Shown: positions 34,283 through 41,912, counted from the first letter of the stretch. The stretch: 42,740 nt of DNA from an uncultured Clostridia bacterium (GCA_947632505.1 CANRPN010000006.1:1-42740); one strand, 5' to 3'. The notes: generated by a model from the letters alone, not told the origin. Program-made: numbers and translations.

Positions 34283-35605
34283 ATGTTTGAAACAATCAAA
34301 AACGCCTTTCTGAACAAAGACATCAGAAAGAAGATCATCATTACCCTGTTGCTCCTTCTCGTGTTCCGCTTAGGGTGCTATATCCCCGTCCCGGGACTTG
34401 CAAGAGGCTTCATTGAGGAGCAAATCAGTGCAACGGGAAACAGCTTCCTTGCACTCATGAGCAGCGTCACCGGCGGCGCGCTTGCCAACGGGACCCTGTT
34501 TGCGCTCGGGATCGGACCGTACATCAACGCATCCATTATCGTGGAACTGTTGACGGTCGGTATTCCCGCTCTCGAACGGCTGAGCAAGCAGGGCGAAGAG
34601 GGCAGAAAGAAGATCACCACCATCACTCGTATCATTACCATCGTGCTAGCGGTCGTGCAGTCCATCGGCATCATTGTCAACTTTGCAGGCGGTTTCGGCT
34701 CGATGGGCGAGAGCGATGCGGTCAACTGGGCGCTCTTCTTTAACCAGCAATGGCTGGCGATCATTTATATCACTGTGATCTATACGGGCGGCGCAATGCT
34801 CGTCATGTGGCTCGGCGAACGCATCACCGACTACGGCGTGGGCAACGGCATCTCCCTCATCATCTTTATCGGTATCATCTCCACGGCAGGCGATAGCATC
34901 GTCGGCAAATTCGCGGAGATCACGGGGAATAACCTTGCGCCTTTGTTTGAGGTCCTCGGCTTCCTTGCACTTGCAGTGATCATCTTCTTCTGCATCGTCT
35001 ATGTCGACCTCGCGGAACGCAAGATCCACGTGCAGTACGCAAAACAGGTGCGCGGCACCAAGATGTACGGCGGCCAAAGCTCCGTGATCCCTATGAAGAT
35101 CACGGGAAGCGGCGTCATGCCCCTCATCTTCGCGTTTGCGATCATCTCCTTCCCCAGCATGATCATGAGCCTTGTCCCCGCATGGAGCGATGCGCTCGCT
35201 TGGTGGAACACCAACTTCGCAAGCGGTACCTGGGCGTATGTGCTCGTACTTGTCGTCCTCATCTTCGTCTTTGCATTCTTCTATGCACAGATCCAGTTCA
35301 ATCCCGAGGACGTCTCGAAGAACATTCAGCAGAACGGCGGCTTTATCCAAGGTATCCGCCCCGGCAAGCCCACGGCGCAGTACTTGAAGAAGATCAACAA
35401 CCGCATTACGTTGTTCGGCGCGATCTTCCTTGCGCTCGTCGCGTTCATCCCTTCCTTCATTTTCAGTTTCGTGACGAAGGACAGCACACTCCTCAACGCG
35501 TTCTCCACGACGGGACTTTTGATCGTTGTCTCCGTAGCGCTGGAATTTGATAAGCAGTTGCAGTCCCAGATCATGATGAAGAATTACAAAGGATTCCTGA
35601 AATAA
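34283..35605 (+). CDS. secY: Preprotein translocase subunit SecY
   Basis: The 440-residue channel of the Sec translocase with ten membrane helices. The plug/early region GCYIPVPGL, GIGPYINASIIVELL, and the cytoplasmic loop RKIHVQYAKQVRGTKMYGGQSSVIPMKI are present. It ends with the conserved basic tail QIMMKNYKGFLK. CAGGAGTAAAATC precedes the ATG. It would export the surface protease and lipoproteins of this window. Confidence 0.99.
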   Translation: MFETIKNAFLNKDIRKKIIITLLLLLVFRLGCYIPVPGLARGFIEEQISATGNSFLALMSSVTGGALANGTLFALGIGPYINASIIVELLTVGIPALERLSKQGEEGRKKITTITRIITIVLAVVQSIGIIVNFAGGFGSMGESDAVNWALFFNQQWLAIIYITVIYTGGAMLVMWLGERITDYGVGNGISLIIFIGIISTAGDSIVGKFAEITGNNLAPLFEVLGFLALAVIIFFCIVYVDLAERKIHVQYAKQVRGTKMYGGQSSVIPMKITGSGVMPLIFAFAIISFPSMIMSLVPAWSDALAWWNTNFASGTWAYVLVLVVLIFVFAFFYAQIQFNPEDVSKNIQQNGGFIQGIRPGKPTAQYLKKINNRITLFGAIFLALVAFIPSFIFSFVTKDSTLLNAFSTTGLLIVVSVALEFDKQLQSQIMMKNYKGFLK

Positions 35606-35677
35606 GACTATTTTGTGCCTTGCGGGCGCCCTCAAAAGCGGCCCGCGGGGCCGGATCGACCGATAAGGGGAAAAGTT

Positions 35678-36313
35678 ATGAATTTGATTCTTCTCGGTGC
35701 GCCCGGTGCGGGAAAAGGCACCCAGGCCACAAAGATCTCCGACAAATACGGTTTGGTGCATATTTCCACGGGGGACATCTTCCGTGAAAATATCAAAAAG
35801 GGTACCGAGATCGGGTTACTTGCCAAGTCCTATACCGAAAAGGGCGAGCTTGTGCCCGACGAAGTGACCGTCGCTATCGTCAAAGACAGGCTGACGTGGG
35901 AGGACTGTAAGAACGGCTATTTGCTCGACGGTTTTCCCCGCAACCTCTTTCAGGCGGAGGAGCTTGATAAATTTGCCCGCATCGACGGCGTTGTGAACAT
36001 CAACATCGACCATGCGCTGCTCATGGACCGTCTCTGCGGACGGAGAGTGTGCAGAGAGTGCGGCGAGAGCTATCATGTCTCCACTCTGAACGGTGCGACC
36101 ACATGCGCGCGCTGCGGCGGCGAGCTCTATCAAAGAAAGGACGACAATCCCGAAACGGTAGGGGCGCGGCTCGAAGTCTATAACGCCCAGACGGCTCCCC
36201 TGATCGACTATTACACCAAGCAGGGCAAGATCCTGAACTTCACCGGCACCGAGGCGCCCGCCGAAGTGCTCTTTGAAGAAGTGCAGGCAGTGCTCGACAA
36301 GCTCATCGGCTGA
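35678..36313 (+). CDS. adk: Adenylate kinase, zinc-LID form
   Basis: Interconverts ATP plus AMP and two ADP in the cytosol. The 211-residue protein has P-loop GAPGAGKGTQ (residues 7-16), NMP-binding STGDIFRE, DGFPRNLFQAEEL, and a LID domain with four cysteines CRECGESYH...CARCGGELY (two CxxC pairs, zinc). The ORF track begins 21 codons early; AAGGGGAAAAGTT and family alignment give MNLILLG. map follows after two bases. Confidence 0.98.
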   Translation: MNLILLGAPGAGKGTQATKISDKYGLVHISTGDIFRENIKKGTEIGLLAKSYTEKGELVPDEVTVAIVKDRLTWEDCKNGYLLDGFPRNLFQAEELDKFARIDGVVNINIDHALLMDRLCGRRVCRECGESYHVSTLNGATTCARCGGELYQRKDDNPETVGARLEVYNAQTAPLIDYYTKQGKILNFTGTEAPAEVLFEEVQAVLDKLIG

Positions 36314-36315
36314 TT

Positions 36316-37059
36316 ATGATCATTCCGAAAAGCGAAGAAGAGATCGGGCTCATGCGCGAACCCTGCCGTATCGTGCGGGACTGCCTCGCCTTTGTGGGAG
36401 ATCGTATCCGCGCGGGCATGACGACGAAAGAAGTGGACGCTCTCGTCTACAATTTTATCAAAGGCAGCGGCGCAGAGCCGAGCTGTCTCGGCTATTACGG
36501 CTATCCCGCATCTGCCTGCGTCTCCGTGAATGAAGTCGTGGTGCACGGCATCCCCGATGAGCGCATGCTCATGGAGGGGGACATCGTAAGCGTCGATTTG
36601 TGTGCCTATAAAAACGGCTTCCACGGCGACGGAGCGAGGACGTTCCGGATCGGCGAGGTCTCTCCCGAGAAGGAAAAACTCGTGCGCGTCACGGAGGAGT
36701 GCTTTTTTGAGGGGATACAGGGCCTGAAAGCGGGCGTTCCGCTCTATGACATCGGCTACCGGGTGCAGAAATACGCAGAAGCAAATGGCTTTTCGGTCAT
36801 CCGCGCCTATACGGGGCACGGGATCGGAAGGGAAATGCACGAGGATCCCTCCGTGCCGAATTTCGGCAGAAAGGGAACAGGGGTGCGCCTTGCGGCGGGA
36901 ACGGTCATCTGTGTAGAGCCGATGATCGCCGCGGGAGGCTGGCGCGTAAAGGTACTCGACGACGGTTGGACGGCGGTGACACTCGACAGAAAGCCCGCCG
37001 CGCATTACGAAAACACCCTCGTTGTCCGTGAGGACGGCGTGGAAATTTTGACGCTTTAA
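36316..37059 (+). CDS. map: Methionine aminopeptidase type I
   Basis: Removes the N-terminal methionine from nascent proteins. The 247-residue protein has all five metal ligands: Asp94, Asp105, His168, Glu201 and Glu232, plus substrate-site His78 (VVHGIP). There is no N-terminal zinc finger, so it is the short type I form. It starts two bases after the adk stop and lacks a clear ribosome binding site, so coupling is likely. infA follows after 10 bases. Confidence 0.98.
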   Translation: MIIPKSEEEIGLMREPCRIVRDCLAFVGDRIRAGMTTKEVDALVYNFIKGSGAEPSCLGYYGYPASACVSVNEVVVHGIPDERMLMEGDIVSVDLCAYKNGFHGDGARTFRIGEVSPEKEKLVRVTEECFFEGIQGLKAGVPLYDIGYRVQKYAEANGFSVIRAYTGHGIGREMHEDPSVPNFGRKGTGVRLAAGTVICVEPMIAAGGWRVKVLDDGWTAVTLDRKPAAHYENTLVVREDGVEILTL

Positions 37060-37069
37060 GGAGAGATTT

Positions 37070-37291
37070 ATGTCCAAAGACGACGTGATTGAGGCAGAGG
37101 GCAGAGTGATCGAGGCGCTCCCGAACGCAACGTTCAAGGTGCAGCTCTCCAACGGCCATATCATTACTGCTTATATCTCGGGAAAACTGAGAATGAACTA
37201 CATCCGCATTATCGAAGGGGACGGCGTAAAACTTGAAATGAGCCCGTACGACCTCACCAAAGGGCGGATCACGTGGAGAAGCAAGAATTAG
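37070..37291 (+). CDS. infA: Translation initiation factor IF-1
   Basis: The 73-residue OB-fold factor that occupies the ribosomal A site during initiation. Sequence [46 protein letters not shown]...[23 protein letters not shown] is typical. TAAGGAGAGATTT precedes the ATG. The usual KOW-domain gene between map and infA in some Clostridia is absent. Confidence 0.99.
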   Translation: MSKDDVIEAEGRVIEALPNATFKVQLSNGHIITAYISGKLRMNYIRIIEGDGVKLEMSPYDLTKGRITWRSKN

Positions 37292-37297
37292 TTTCGT

Positions 37298-37325
37298 TCA
37301 ATTCTTTCCCTGCGGAAAGAATTGA
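37298..37325. other. Intercistronic hairpin between infA and rpmJ
   Basis: TCAATTCTTTCC (37298-37309) pairs perfectly with GGAAAGAATTGA (37314-37325) around CTGC. No T run follows, so full termination is unlikely; an mRNA processing or stability element is more plausible. Confidence 0.75.
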
Positions 37326-37399
37326 GCAATTCCGGCTAAGGCAAGAGGATTTAGAAATACAGAACACCGTTCCAAAAATTAAAACAGAGGTATTGAAAA

Positions 37400-37516
37400 A
37401 TGAAAGTACGTCCTTCCGTAAAGCCCATGTGCGACAAGTGCAAGGTCATCAAGAGAAACGGAAAAGTGATGGTCATTTGTTCCAAGAACAAGTCGCACAA
37501 GCAAAGACAGGGTTAA
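37400..37516 (+). CDS. rpmJ: 50S ribosomal protein L36 (missed by the ORF track)
   Basis: A 38-residue protein, [38 protein letters not shown], typical of the zinc form (CxxC, Cys27 and a histidine). It is too short for the ORF list; the listed ORF 37273-37527 is another frame. CAGAGGTATTGAAAA precedes the ATG. The position between infA and rpsM is the usual one. The final SHKQRQG is the common L36 ending. Confidence 0.97.
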   Translation: MKVRPSVKPMCDKCKVIKRNGKVMVICSKNKSHKQRQG

Positions 37517-37523
37517 AAAACAG

Positions 37524-37553
37524 TTGACATCTTGTTTTCATTTGTGTTATAAT
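37524..37553 (+). promoter_or_regulatory. Internal promoter before the alpha operon (rpsM)
   Basis: TTGACA (37524-37529), 18 bases, TATAAT (37548-37553): both boxes match consensus. It starts eight bases after the rpmJ stop and drives rpsM-rpsK-rpsD-rpoA-rplQ in addition to read-through. Confidence 0.8.
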
Positions 37554-37559
37554 CTACCT

Positions 37560-37752
37560 TGCGGTTCTATGCGAGGAGCCGCTGAATTGATGCAAAAAGG
37601 CTGAATTTCCGCACAAAAGCGTGCGGAAAATCGGCTTGCTTTGCGCTTAAAACAGAAAAAGAAAGGATTTTTACCAAGAAATATTTTCCACTGTTTCCGT
37701 GAAAGTCCGTAGAAATATATCCTGACATTAAAATTTTTTTCGGAGGTTTTCA
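37560..37752 (+). promoter_or_regulatory. Structured leader of rpsM
   Basis: About 190 untranslated bases. CGGTTCT/GGAGCCG (37562-37581 area, two G-U pairs) and TTTCCGCAC (37606-37614) with GTGCGGAAA (37621-37629) form hairpins. An AT-rich part and CGGAGGTTTTCA follow. In E. coli the alpha operon leader is bound by S4; a similar role here is only inferred. Confidence 0.5.
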
Positions 37753-38121
37753 ATGGCACGTATTGCCGGTGTCGATTTGCCCAGAGAAAAACGGGTAGAA
37801 ATCGGTCTCACCTACATTTACGGAATCGGTCTTACGACGTCCAAGAAAATTCTCGCGGAGACGGGCATCGACCCCGACACCCGCGTGAAGGATCTCGACG
37901 AAACAGCCGTTTCCAAGTTGAGAGAATATATCGACCACCACTATGTTGTGGAGGGCGAGCTCAGAGGACAGAAGAGCCTCAACATCAAGCGGCTGATGGA
38001 AATCGGCTGCTATCGCGGTGTTCGCCACAGAAAGGGTCTTCCCGTGCGCGGCCAAAGCACCAAGCGCAACGCAAGAACGCGGAAGGGACCTCGCCGCACG
38101 GTCGCGAACAAGAAGAAGTAA
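37753..38121 (+). CDS. rpsM: 30S ribosomal protein S13
   Basis: The 122-residue head protein contacting the P-site tRNA and the 50S subunit. Starts [26 protein letters not shown], with [34 protein letters not shown] at the end. CGGAGGTTTTCA precedes the ATG. First gene of the alpha group. Normal length. Confidence 0.99.
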   Translation: MARIAGVDLPREKRVEIGLTYIYGIGLTTSKKILAETGIDPDTRVKDLDETAVSKLREYIDHHYVVEGELRGQKSLNIKRLMEIGCYRGVRHRKGLPVRGQSTKRNARTRKGPRRTVANKKK

Positions 38122-38135
38122 GGAGCGTGTAAGAA

Positions 38136-38534
38136 ATGGCAGATAAAAGAAGAACAGTCTCTCGCGGTAAGAAGAGAGAAATCAAAAAGATCGACAAAGG
38201 ACAAGTTCATATTCAGTCCACTTTCAACAACACGCTTGTCACCATTACAGATATGAGCGGTAATGCGATCAGCTGGTCGAGCGCAGGCTCTCTCGGCTTT
38301 AAGGGTTCGAGAAAAGGTACCCCGTTCGCCGCACAGATGGCGACCGAGACGGCAGCCAAGGCCGCGAAAGAACACGGGCTTCGCTTTGTGGAAGTGTACG
38401 TGAAGGGGCCCGGCGCGGGCAGAGAATCCGCGATCCGCGCGCTCGCAAATTGCGAATTGCAGGTCACCCTCATTTCGGATGTGTCGCCCATCCCCCACAA
38501 CGGATGCAGACCGCCCAAGCGCAGAAGAGTATAA
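38136..38534 (+). CDS. rpsK: 30S ribosomal protein S11
   Basis: The 132-residue platform protein. Contains [48 protein letters not shown] and the C-terminal [20 protein letters not shown], all canonical. TAAGGAGCGTGTAAGAA precedes the ATG. Confidence 0.99.
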   Translation: MADKRRTVSRGKKREIKKIDKGQVHIQSTFNNTLVTITDMSGNAISWSSAGSLGFKGSRKGTPFAAQMATETAAKAAKEHGLRFVEVYVKGPGAGRESAIRALANCELQVTLISDVSPIPHNGCRPPKRRRV

Positions 38535-38546
38535 GGAGGCAAGAAG

Positions 38547-39173
38547 ATGGCAGTATACAGAGACGCAAAATGTAAACTTTGCAGAAGAGAGGGTGGCAAG
38601 CTCTTTTTGAAGGGCGAGAAGTGCTACCTCGATAAGTGCCCCTTCAACAAACGCCCCACTCCTCCCGGAAAGGCGCCTTCGGCAGTCCGTAAAAAGGTTT
38701 CCGAGTATGGCTTGCAGCTCCGCGAGAAGCAAAAGACAAAGCGCATCTATGGCGTGCAGGAAGGACAATTCCGCCACTACTACGAACTTGCGGACCGCAT
38801 GAAGGGTATCACGGGCGAGAACATGCTCTCCCTGCTCGAAAGAAGGCTCGACAATGTGATCTACCGCATGGGCGTGGGAGCATCTCGTACGCAGGCGCGT
38901 CAGCTTGTCAATCATTCCCACTTTATGGTGAATGGCAGAACGGTCAACGTTCCCTCTTACAGCGTGAAAGTCGGCGATGTCATTGCCGTCAAGGAAAACC
39001 GCAAGAACAACAAATTTTTCGAACAAATCAAAACGATGAAGGTTGCGAATATGCCCAAGTGGCTGGAATTCGATCCCGAGAAACTGGAAGGCAAAATTTT
39101 GGCGCTTCCTACCCGTGAGGACGTTGACAGCCAGATTGCAGAGCATATGATTGTCGAATTGTACTCCAAGTAA
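38547..39173 (+). CDS. rpsD: 30S ribosomal protein S4 (cysteine-containing form)
   Basis: The 208-residue primary binder of 16S rRNA, which in many bacteria also regulates the alpha operon. The N-terminus has a zinc-type motif [28 protein letters not shown] (four cysteines), and the S4 RNA-binding domain is [54 protein letters not shown] precedes the ATG. Confidence 0.99.
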   Translation: MAVYRDAKCKLCRREGGKLFLKGEKCYLDKCPFNKRPTPPGKAPSAVRKKVSEYGLQLREKQKTKRIYGVQEGQFRHYYELADRMKGITGENMLSLLERRLDNVIYRMGVGASRTQARQLVNHSHFMVNGRTVNVPSYSVKVGDVIAVKENRKNNKFFEQIKTMKVANMPKWLEFDPEKLEGKILALPTREDVDSQIAEHMIVELYSK

Positions 39174-39197
39174 TTTTATATAAAAGGAGGTAACTTT

Positions 39198-40151
39198 ATG
39201 ATCGAAATGGATATGCCCAAAATCGAAGTGGTGGAAAACGAGGAGAAATCGTATGCGAAGATCGTTGTAGAACCGCTCGAAAAGGGTTTCGGTCTTACGA
39301 TAGGCAACTGTCTCAGAAGAATCTTGTTGTCGGCGCTTCCCGGCGCTGCGGCGCAGGGGATCCGGTTTATGGACGGCAGCGTAAAACATGAGTTTTGCGC
39401 AATTCCGGGCGTCAAAGAGGACGTCACCGAGATCATTCTCAACTTAAAACTCCTCGCGATCAAGACGAAAATTACCGATAAAGATTATACCAAGACCCTT
39501 CGGCTCTGCAAGGAAGGTCCCGCAGTCATTCATGCGAGCGACATTGCACAGGACGCCGAAGTGGAGATCGTGAATGCCGACCAATACATCTGCACGGTGG
39601 ATGCGGGCGGCAAGATCGACATGGAGATCACCATCGGCAGAGGCAGAGGGTATCACCCCGCCAAGGATAACAAGCAGCCCATCATCGATTATATCCCCAT
39701 AGACTCCATCTATACGCCCGTCCAAAAGGTCAACTATAATGTGGACCCGGCGCGTGTGGGGCAGAATATCGACCATGACAGGCTCACGATCGAAGTTTGG
39801 ACGAACGGTACTTTCTCCGGGAAAGAGATCGTTTCGCTCGCCGCAAAAATCATGCAGGATCATATCAGTCTGTTCGTCAACCTTTCCGACAGTATCAAGG
39901 ACATGGACATCCTTGTCAAGACGGACGACGACAAACAGCAGCAAATTCTCTCCATGAAGATCGAGGAAATGGACTTCTCCGTCCGTTCTTACAACTGCTT
40001 GAAGAGAGCAAACATTCATACCGTGGAAGACCTCATTTCCAAGACAGAGGACGAAATGCTCAAAGTGCGCAACCTCGGCAAAAAGTCCCTCGACGAAGTG
40101 ATCCAAAAACTCGAACAGTACGGTCTTTCGCTGGAAAAAAAGGAGGATTAA
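39198..40151 (+). CDS. rpoA: DNA-directed RNA polymerase subunit alpha
   Basis: The 317-residue assembly scaffold of RNA polymerase. N-terminal dimer domain (LEKGFGLTIGNCLRRILLSALPGAAAQGI) and C-terminal domain for UP elements and activators (SVRSYNCLKRANIHTVEDLISKTEDEMLKVRNLGKKSLDEVIQKL). AAAAGGAGGTAACTTT precedes the ATG. rplQ begins three bases after its stop. Confidence 0.99.
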   Translation: MIEMDMPKIEVVENEEKSYAKIVVEPLEKGFGLTIGNCLRRILLSALPGAAAQGIRFMDGSVKHEFCAIPGVKEDVTEIILNLKLLAIKTKITDKDYTKTLRLCKEGPAVIHASDIAQDAEVEIVNADQYICTVDAGGKIDMEITIGRGRGYHPAKDNKQPIIDYIPIDSIYTPVQKVNYNVDPARVGQNIDHDRLTIEVWTNGTFSGKEIVSLAAKIMQDHISLFVNLSDSIKDMDILVKTDDDKQQQILSMKIEEMDFSVRSYNCLKRANIHTVEDLISKTEDEMLKVRNLGKKSLDEVIQKLEQYGLSLEKKED

Positions 40152-40154
40152 ATT

Positions 40155-40661
40155 ATGCCGGGTAAATTGGGCAAGACAACCAAACAGAGAATTGCATTAC
40201 TGAGAGGGCAGGCTTCTCAGCTCCTTTGGTACGGAAAGATCGAAACAACGGCGTCTCGCGCAAAGGAACTTCAATCCTATGTCGAGAAACTGATCACCAA
40301 GGCGGTCAACACGTATGACGACGTGGTAGAATACGACGTCATCATCAAGGACAAGAAGGGCAAGGACGTCAAGACGACTTCTGTCAAAGACGGACCCAAG
40401 AAACTTGCTGCTCGCCGCGCGATCATCGCCAAAACGTACGACTTGCAGGAGATCAAGCAGTTCAGCGAGAGCAAGAAGGATTATAAAAAGCGCACGGAGC
40501 AGATCCGTCATCCTCTTGTAGAGAAGCTGTTCAACGAAATCGCACCCAAGTATGCTCAGCGGAAGGAAGAGCTCGGCCAAGGCGGCGGATATACGAGAAT
40601 TTATCTTCTCGGCCAACGCCGCGGCGACGCAGCCGAAACCGCGATCATCGAATTGGTGTAA
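40155..40661 (+). CDS. rplQ: 50S ribosomal protein L17 (clostridial long form)
   Basis: The 168-residue tunnel-exit protein. N-terminal KLGKTTKQRIALLRGQASQLLWYGKIETTASRAKELQSYVEKLITKA and C-terminal LFNEIAPKYAQR...GGYTRIYLLGQRRGDAAETAIIELV bracket an insertion of about 45 residues (YDVIIKDKKGKDVKTTSVKDGPK and onward). The E. coli form is 127 residues; long forms are common in Clostridia. The ribosome binding site AAAAAGGAGGATTAAATT lies in the end of rpoA. Confidence 0.97.
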   Translation: MPGKLGKTTKQRIALLRGQASQLLWYGKIETTASRAKELQSYVEKLITKAVNTYDDVVEYDVIIKDKKGKDVKTTSVKDGPKKLAARRAIIAKTYDLQEIKQFSESKKDYKKRTEQIRHPLVEKLFNEIAPKYAQRKEELGQGGGYTRIYLLGQRRGDAAETAIIELV

Positions 40662-40676
40662 AGAGTTCTATTGCAA

Positions 40677-40712
40677 CGCCGCCCGAGGCATTTCGCCTTG
40701 GGCGGCGTATTT
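40677..40712 (+). terminator. Terminator of the ribosomal operon, within a repeat copy
   Basis: CGCCGCCCGAGGC (40677-40689) pairs with GCCTTGGGCGGCG (40695-40707) around ATTTC, with one G-T pair, then TATTTTG. It is the first hairpin of a 55-bp repeat found again at 41858. Confidence 0.75.
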
Positions 40713-40733
40713 TGTTGTCGCAAATAACAACGC
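40679..40733 (+). repeat. 55-bp two-hairpin repeat, copy 1
   Basis: CCGCCCGAGGCATTTCGCCT, then GGGCGGCGTATTTTGTTG and CGCAAA..AACAACGC. It matches 41858-41912 at 52 of 55 positions, all three differences being C to T type. A GC-rich hairpin is followed by a small TTGTTG/TAACAA hairpin. Confidence 0.85.
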
Positions 40734-40770
40734 AGCAAGGGGTAAGCGTAGAGCAAAATGCCAAATAAAA

Positions 40771-40803
40771 AAGCGCCCCGCGATTTTATACCGTGGGGCG
40801 CTT
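40771..40803 (-). terminator. Terminator of the minus-strand zinc-ribbon gene
   Basis: AAGCGCCCC (40771-40779) and GGGGCGCTT (40795-40803) form a nine-pair stem. On the minus strand it is followed by TTTTTTATTT, placing it just after the stop of the minus gene at 40819. Confidence 0.8.
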
Positions 40804-40818
40804 ATACAAACGAAACCG

Positions 40819-41280
40819 TTATTTGTTCGTTAGCTTTAAGATGGATTTCAGTTTCTTATCCATCATCACGCTTGCTTTGGACGCGTCTTTCGAGGTCATC
40901 TTTTGAAGGAATGAAACGGTGTTCCCGCAGTGTGGGCAAGTGATCATGCAGGTAAAACTGAACGTGGTTCCCGTATATTTCCCAGCGTTGTCGTACTTAT
41001 CTTCCTTTTGATGGCACACATAGGAATATTCCACCCGCTCGTCCGTATCCCCCATATATTTCTGACATTCTGGGCAAATGGCGTGAAGTCTATCTTTGGC
41101 AATGGCATATGCGCATATAGCCGCCACAATGCCTGCAAACAGAAAGACGAATCCGATGTACGTAAGCCACGTAACACCCGTCATTCCAATCGCAATCAGC
41201 ACGATGCCGAGGACAAGTCCCACAACCGCGGCGAGTGCAAAGCCCTTGACCGATTTGAATACTGCTTTGAATCTGTTCAT
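40819..41280 (-). CDS. Small membrane protein with a cytosolic zinc-ribbon-like tail
   Basis: A 153-residue protein on the minus strand with two adjacent hydrophobic helices (about 14-36 and 38-62). The C-terminal part carries CPECQKYMGD, a lone Cys in YVCHQKED, and TCMITCPHCGNTVSF, a likely zinc ribbon from two CxxC pairs. The ribosome binding site GGAGAAAAATAAA precedes its ATG. No known family recognised. It is divergent from an XRE-type regulator and its own terminator lies at 40771-40803. Both probably respond to the shared operators (inference). Confidence 0.8.
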   Translation of the reverse strand: MNRFKAVFKSVKGFALAAVVGLVLGIVLIAIGMTGVTWLTYIGFVFLFAGIVAAICAYAIAKDRLHAICPECQKYMGDTDERVEYSYVCHQKEDKYDNAGKYTGTTFSFTCMITCPHCGNTVSFLQKMTSKDASKASVMMDKKLKSILKLTNK

Positions 41281-41301
41281 TTTATTTTTCTCCTGTGATT
41301 A

Positions 41302-41323
41302 TTTGCACCTATATAAGTGCAAA
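41302..41323. promoter_or_regulatory. Operator 1, 22-bp palindrome
   Basis: TTTGCACCTATATAAGTGCAAA: half sites TTTGCACCTAT and TTTGCACTTAT agree at 10 of 11 positions. It covers the expected transcription start of the minus-strand gene. The same 22-bp form recurs at 41360. Confidence 0.75.
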
Positions 41324-41326
41324 ACT

Positions 41327-41355
41327 ATCATAACATTTGATTATAATAAAGTCAA
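41327..41355 (-). promoter_or_regulatory. Promoter of the minus-strand zinc-ribbon gene
   Basis: On the minus strand: TTGACT (complement of 41350-41355), 17 bases, TATGAT (complement of 41327-41332). The start site would fall in operator 1. Confidence 0.75.
41342..41347 (+). promoter_or_regulatory. Likely -10 box of the XRE regulator gene
   Basis: TATAAT on the plus strand; the -35 at about 41319-41324 (GCAAAA) is poor and overlaps operator 1. A start near 41354 would sit just before operator 2. It lies within the minus promoter spacer, so the two promoters overlap. Confidence 0.5.
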
Positions 41356-41359
41356 GCGT

Positions 41360-41381
41360 TTTGCGCCTATTTAGGAGCAAA
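41360..41381. promoter_or_regulatory. Operator 2, 22-bp palindrome over the regulator's ribosome binding site
   Basis: TTTGCGCCTATTTAGGAGCAAA shares 17 of 22 positions with operator 1; its half sites agree at 9 of 11. Its AGGAG (41373-41377) is the ribosome binding site of the regulator gene. The two sites are 58 bp apart, centre to centre. Confidence 0.75.
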
Positions 41382-41387
41382 AAATTC

Positions 41388-41618
41388 ATGAATATTGTAG
41401 TGGAAAAAAAGATCGGAGCAAATCTCAGAAAAATTCGGGAGCGAGCCGGCATGACGCAAGAAGAATTATCGGTAAAATTGCAACTCAACGGGTGCGATAT
41501 TACGCGGAGTGCGGTTGCAAAAATCGAGGTAGGACAACGCCACTTGTATCCGGATGAAATCGTTTTGATGCGGGCGATCCTCAAAACGACTTATGAAGAA
41601 ATATTTTTGCTCGAATAA
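41388..41618 (+). CDS. XRE-family helix-turn-helix transcriptional regulator
   Basis: A 76-residue, single-domain Cro/CI-type DNA-binding protein: IGANLRKIRERAGMTQEELSVKLQ (helices 1-2), then DITRSAVAKIEVGQRHLYPDEIVLMRAIL (recognition helix and core) and a short YEEIFLLE end. The track ORF starts at 41337 inside the promoter; the ATG at 41388 follows AGGAGCAAAAAATTC. It has no ligand domain. It is divergent from the zinc-ribbon membrane gene, and twin palindromes between them suggest it controls both (inference). Confidence 0.88.
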   Translation: MNIVVEKKIGANLRKIRERAGMTQEELSVKLQLNGCDITRSAVAKIEVGQRHLYPDEIVLMRAILKTTYEEIFLLE

Positions 41619-41630
41619 CCTTGTTATTTA

Positions 41631-41668
41631 AGTAGACCCCGCGTCGCTTTTGCGACGCGGGGTCTACT
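41631..41668. repeat. Perfect 17-bp hairpin downstream of the regulator
   Basis: AGTAGACCCCGCGTCGC, loop TTTT, GCGACGCGGGGTCTACT: 17 perfect pairs. No T run follows on the plus strand. It may stop transcription of the regulator in a non-canonical way or be a palindromic repeat; the TTTT-loop style resembles the third arm of the 73-151 cloverleaf. Confidence 0.8.
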
Positions 41669-41691
41669 GCCATTATTGTTTGCGTAAATCA

Positions 41692-41857
41692 TCAAAGCAT
41701 AGGCTTATGAAAATGCCGCGGGCTTGCATTACCCTTGATCTGCCTCTTCGGAATGACAAACGTGAGCGAATAGTATCCGCCTTTGGTATAGCGGTCGGGT
41801 TTCTCCTCGTTGCCTTCGGCAACACCCGTGCCGTTGTTCACATACACGAAGTTGCTT
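41692..41857 (-). pseudogene. C-terminal gene fragment, cut by a repeat
   Basis: On the minus strand this stretch reads GSNFVYVNNGTGVAEGNEEKPDRYTKGGYYSLTFVIPKRQ... to a TGA at 41692-41694. Codon choice is like real genes of this window (AAC, GGC, ACC, TAT; many C or G third bases). It has no start codon or ribosome binding site; its upstream end meets repeat copy 2 at 41858. The last 15 or so codons may be repeat sequence (GTCATTCCGA). The parent family is not recognised. Listed ORFs here are other frames. Confidence 0.45.
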
Positions 41858-41912
41858 CCGCCCGAGGCATTTCGCCTCGGGCGGCGTATTTTGTTGCCGC
41901 AAACAACAACGC
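41858..41912 (+). repeat. 55-bp two-hairpin repeat, copy 2
   Basis: CCGCCCGAGGC (11 bases) pairs perfectly with GCCTCGGGCGG around ATTTC; then TTGTTG-CCGCAAA-CAACAA forms a second hairpin. A T run (GTTTTTTG) follows at 41913-41919. It matches copy 1 at 52 of 55 positions. Confidence 0.85.

Noticed and set aside
37273-37527. 84-residue ORF between infA and rpsM
   Set aside because: It is a shadow frame; rpmJ at 37400-37516 explains the region in another frame.
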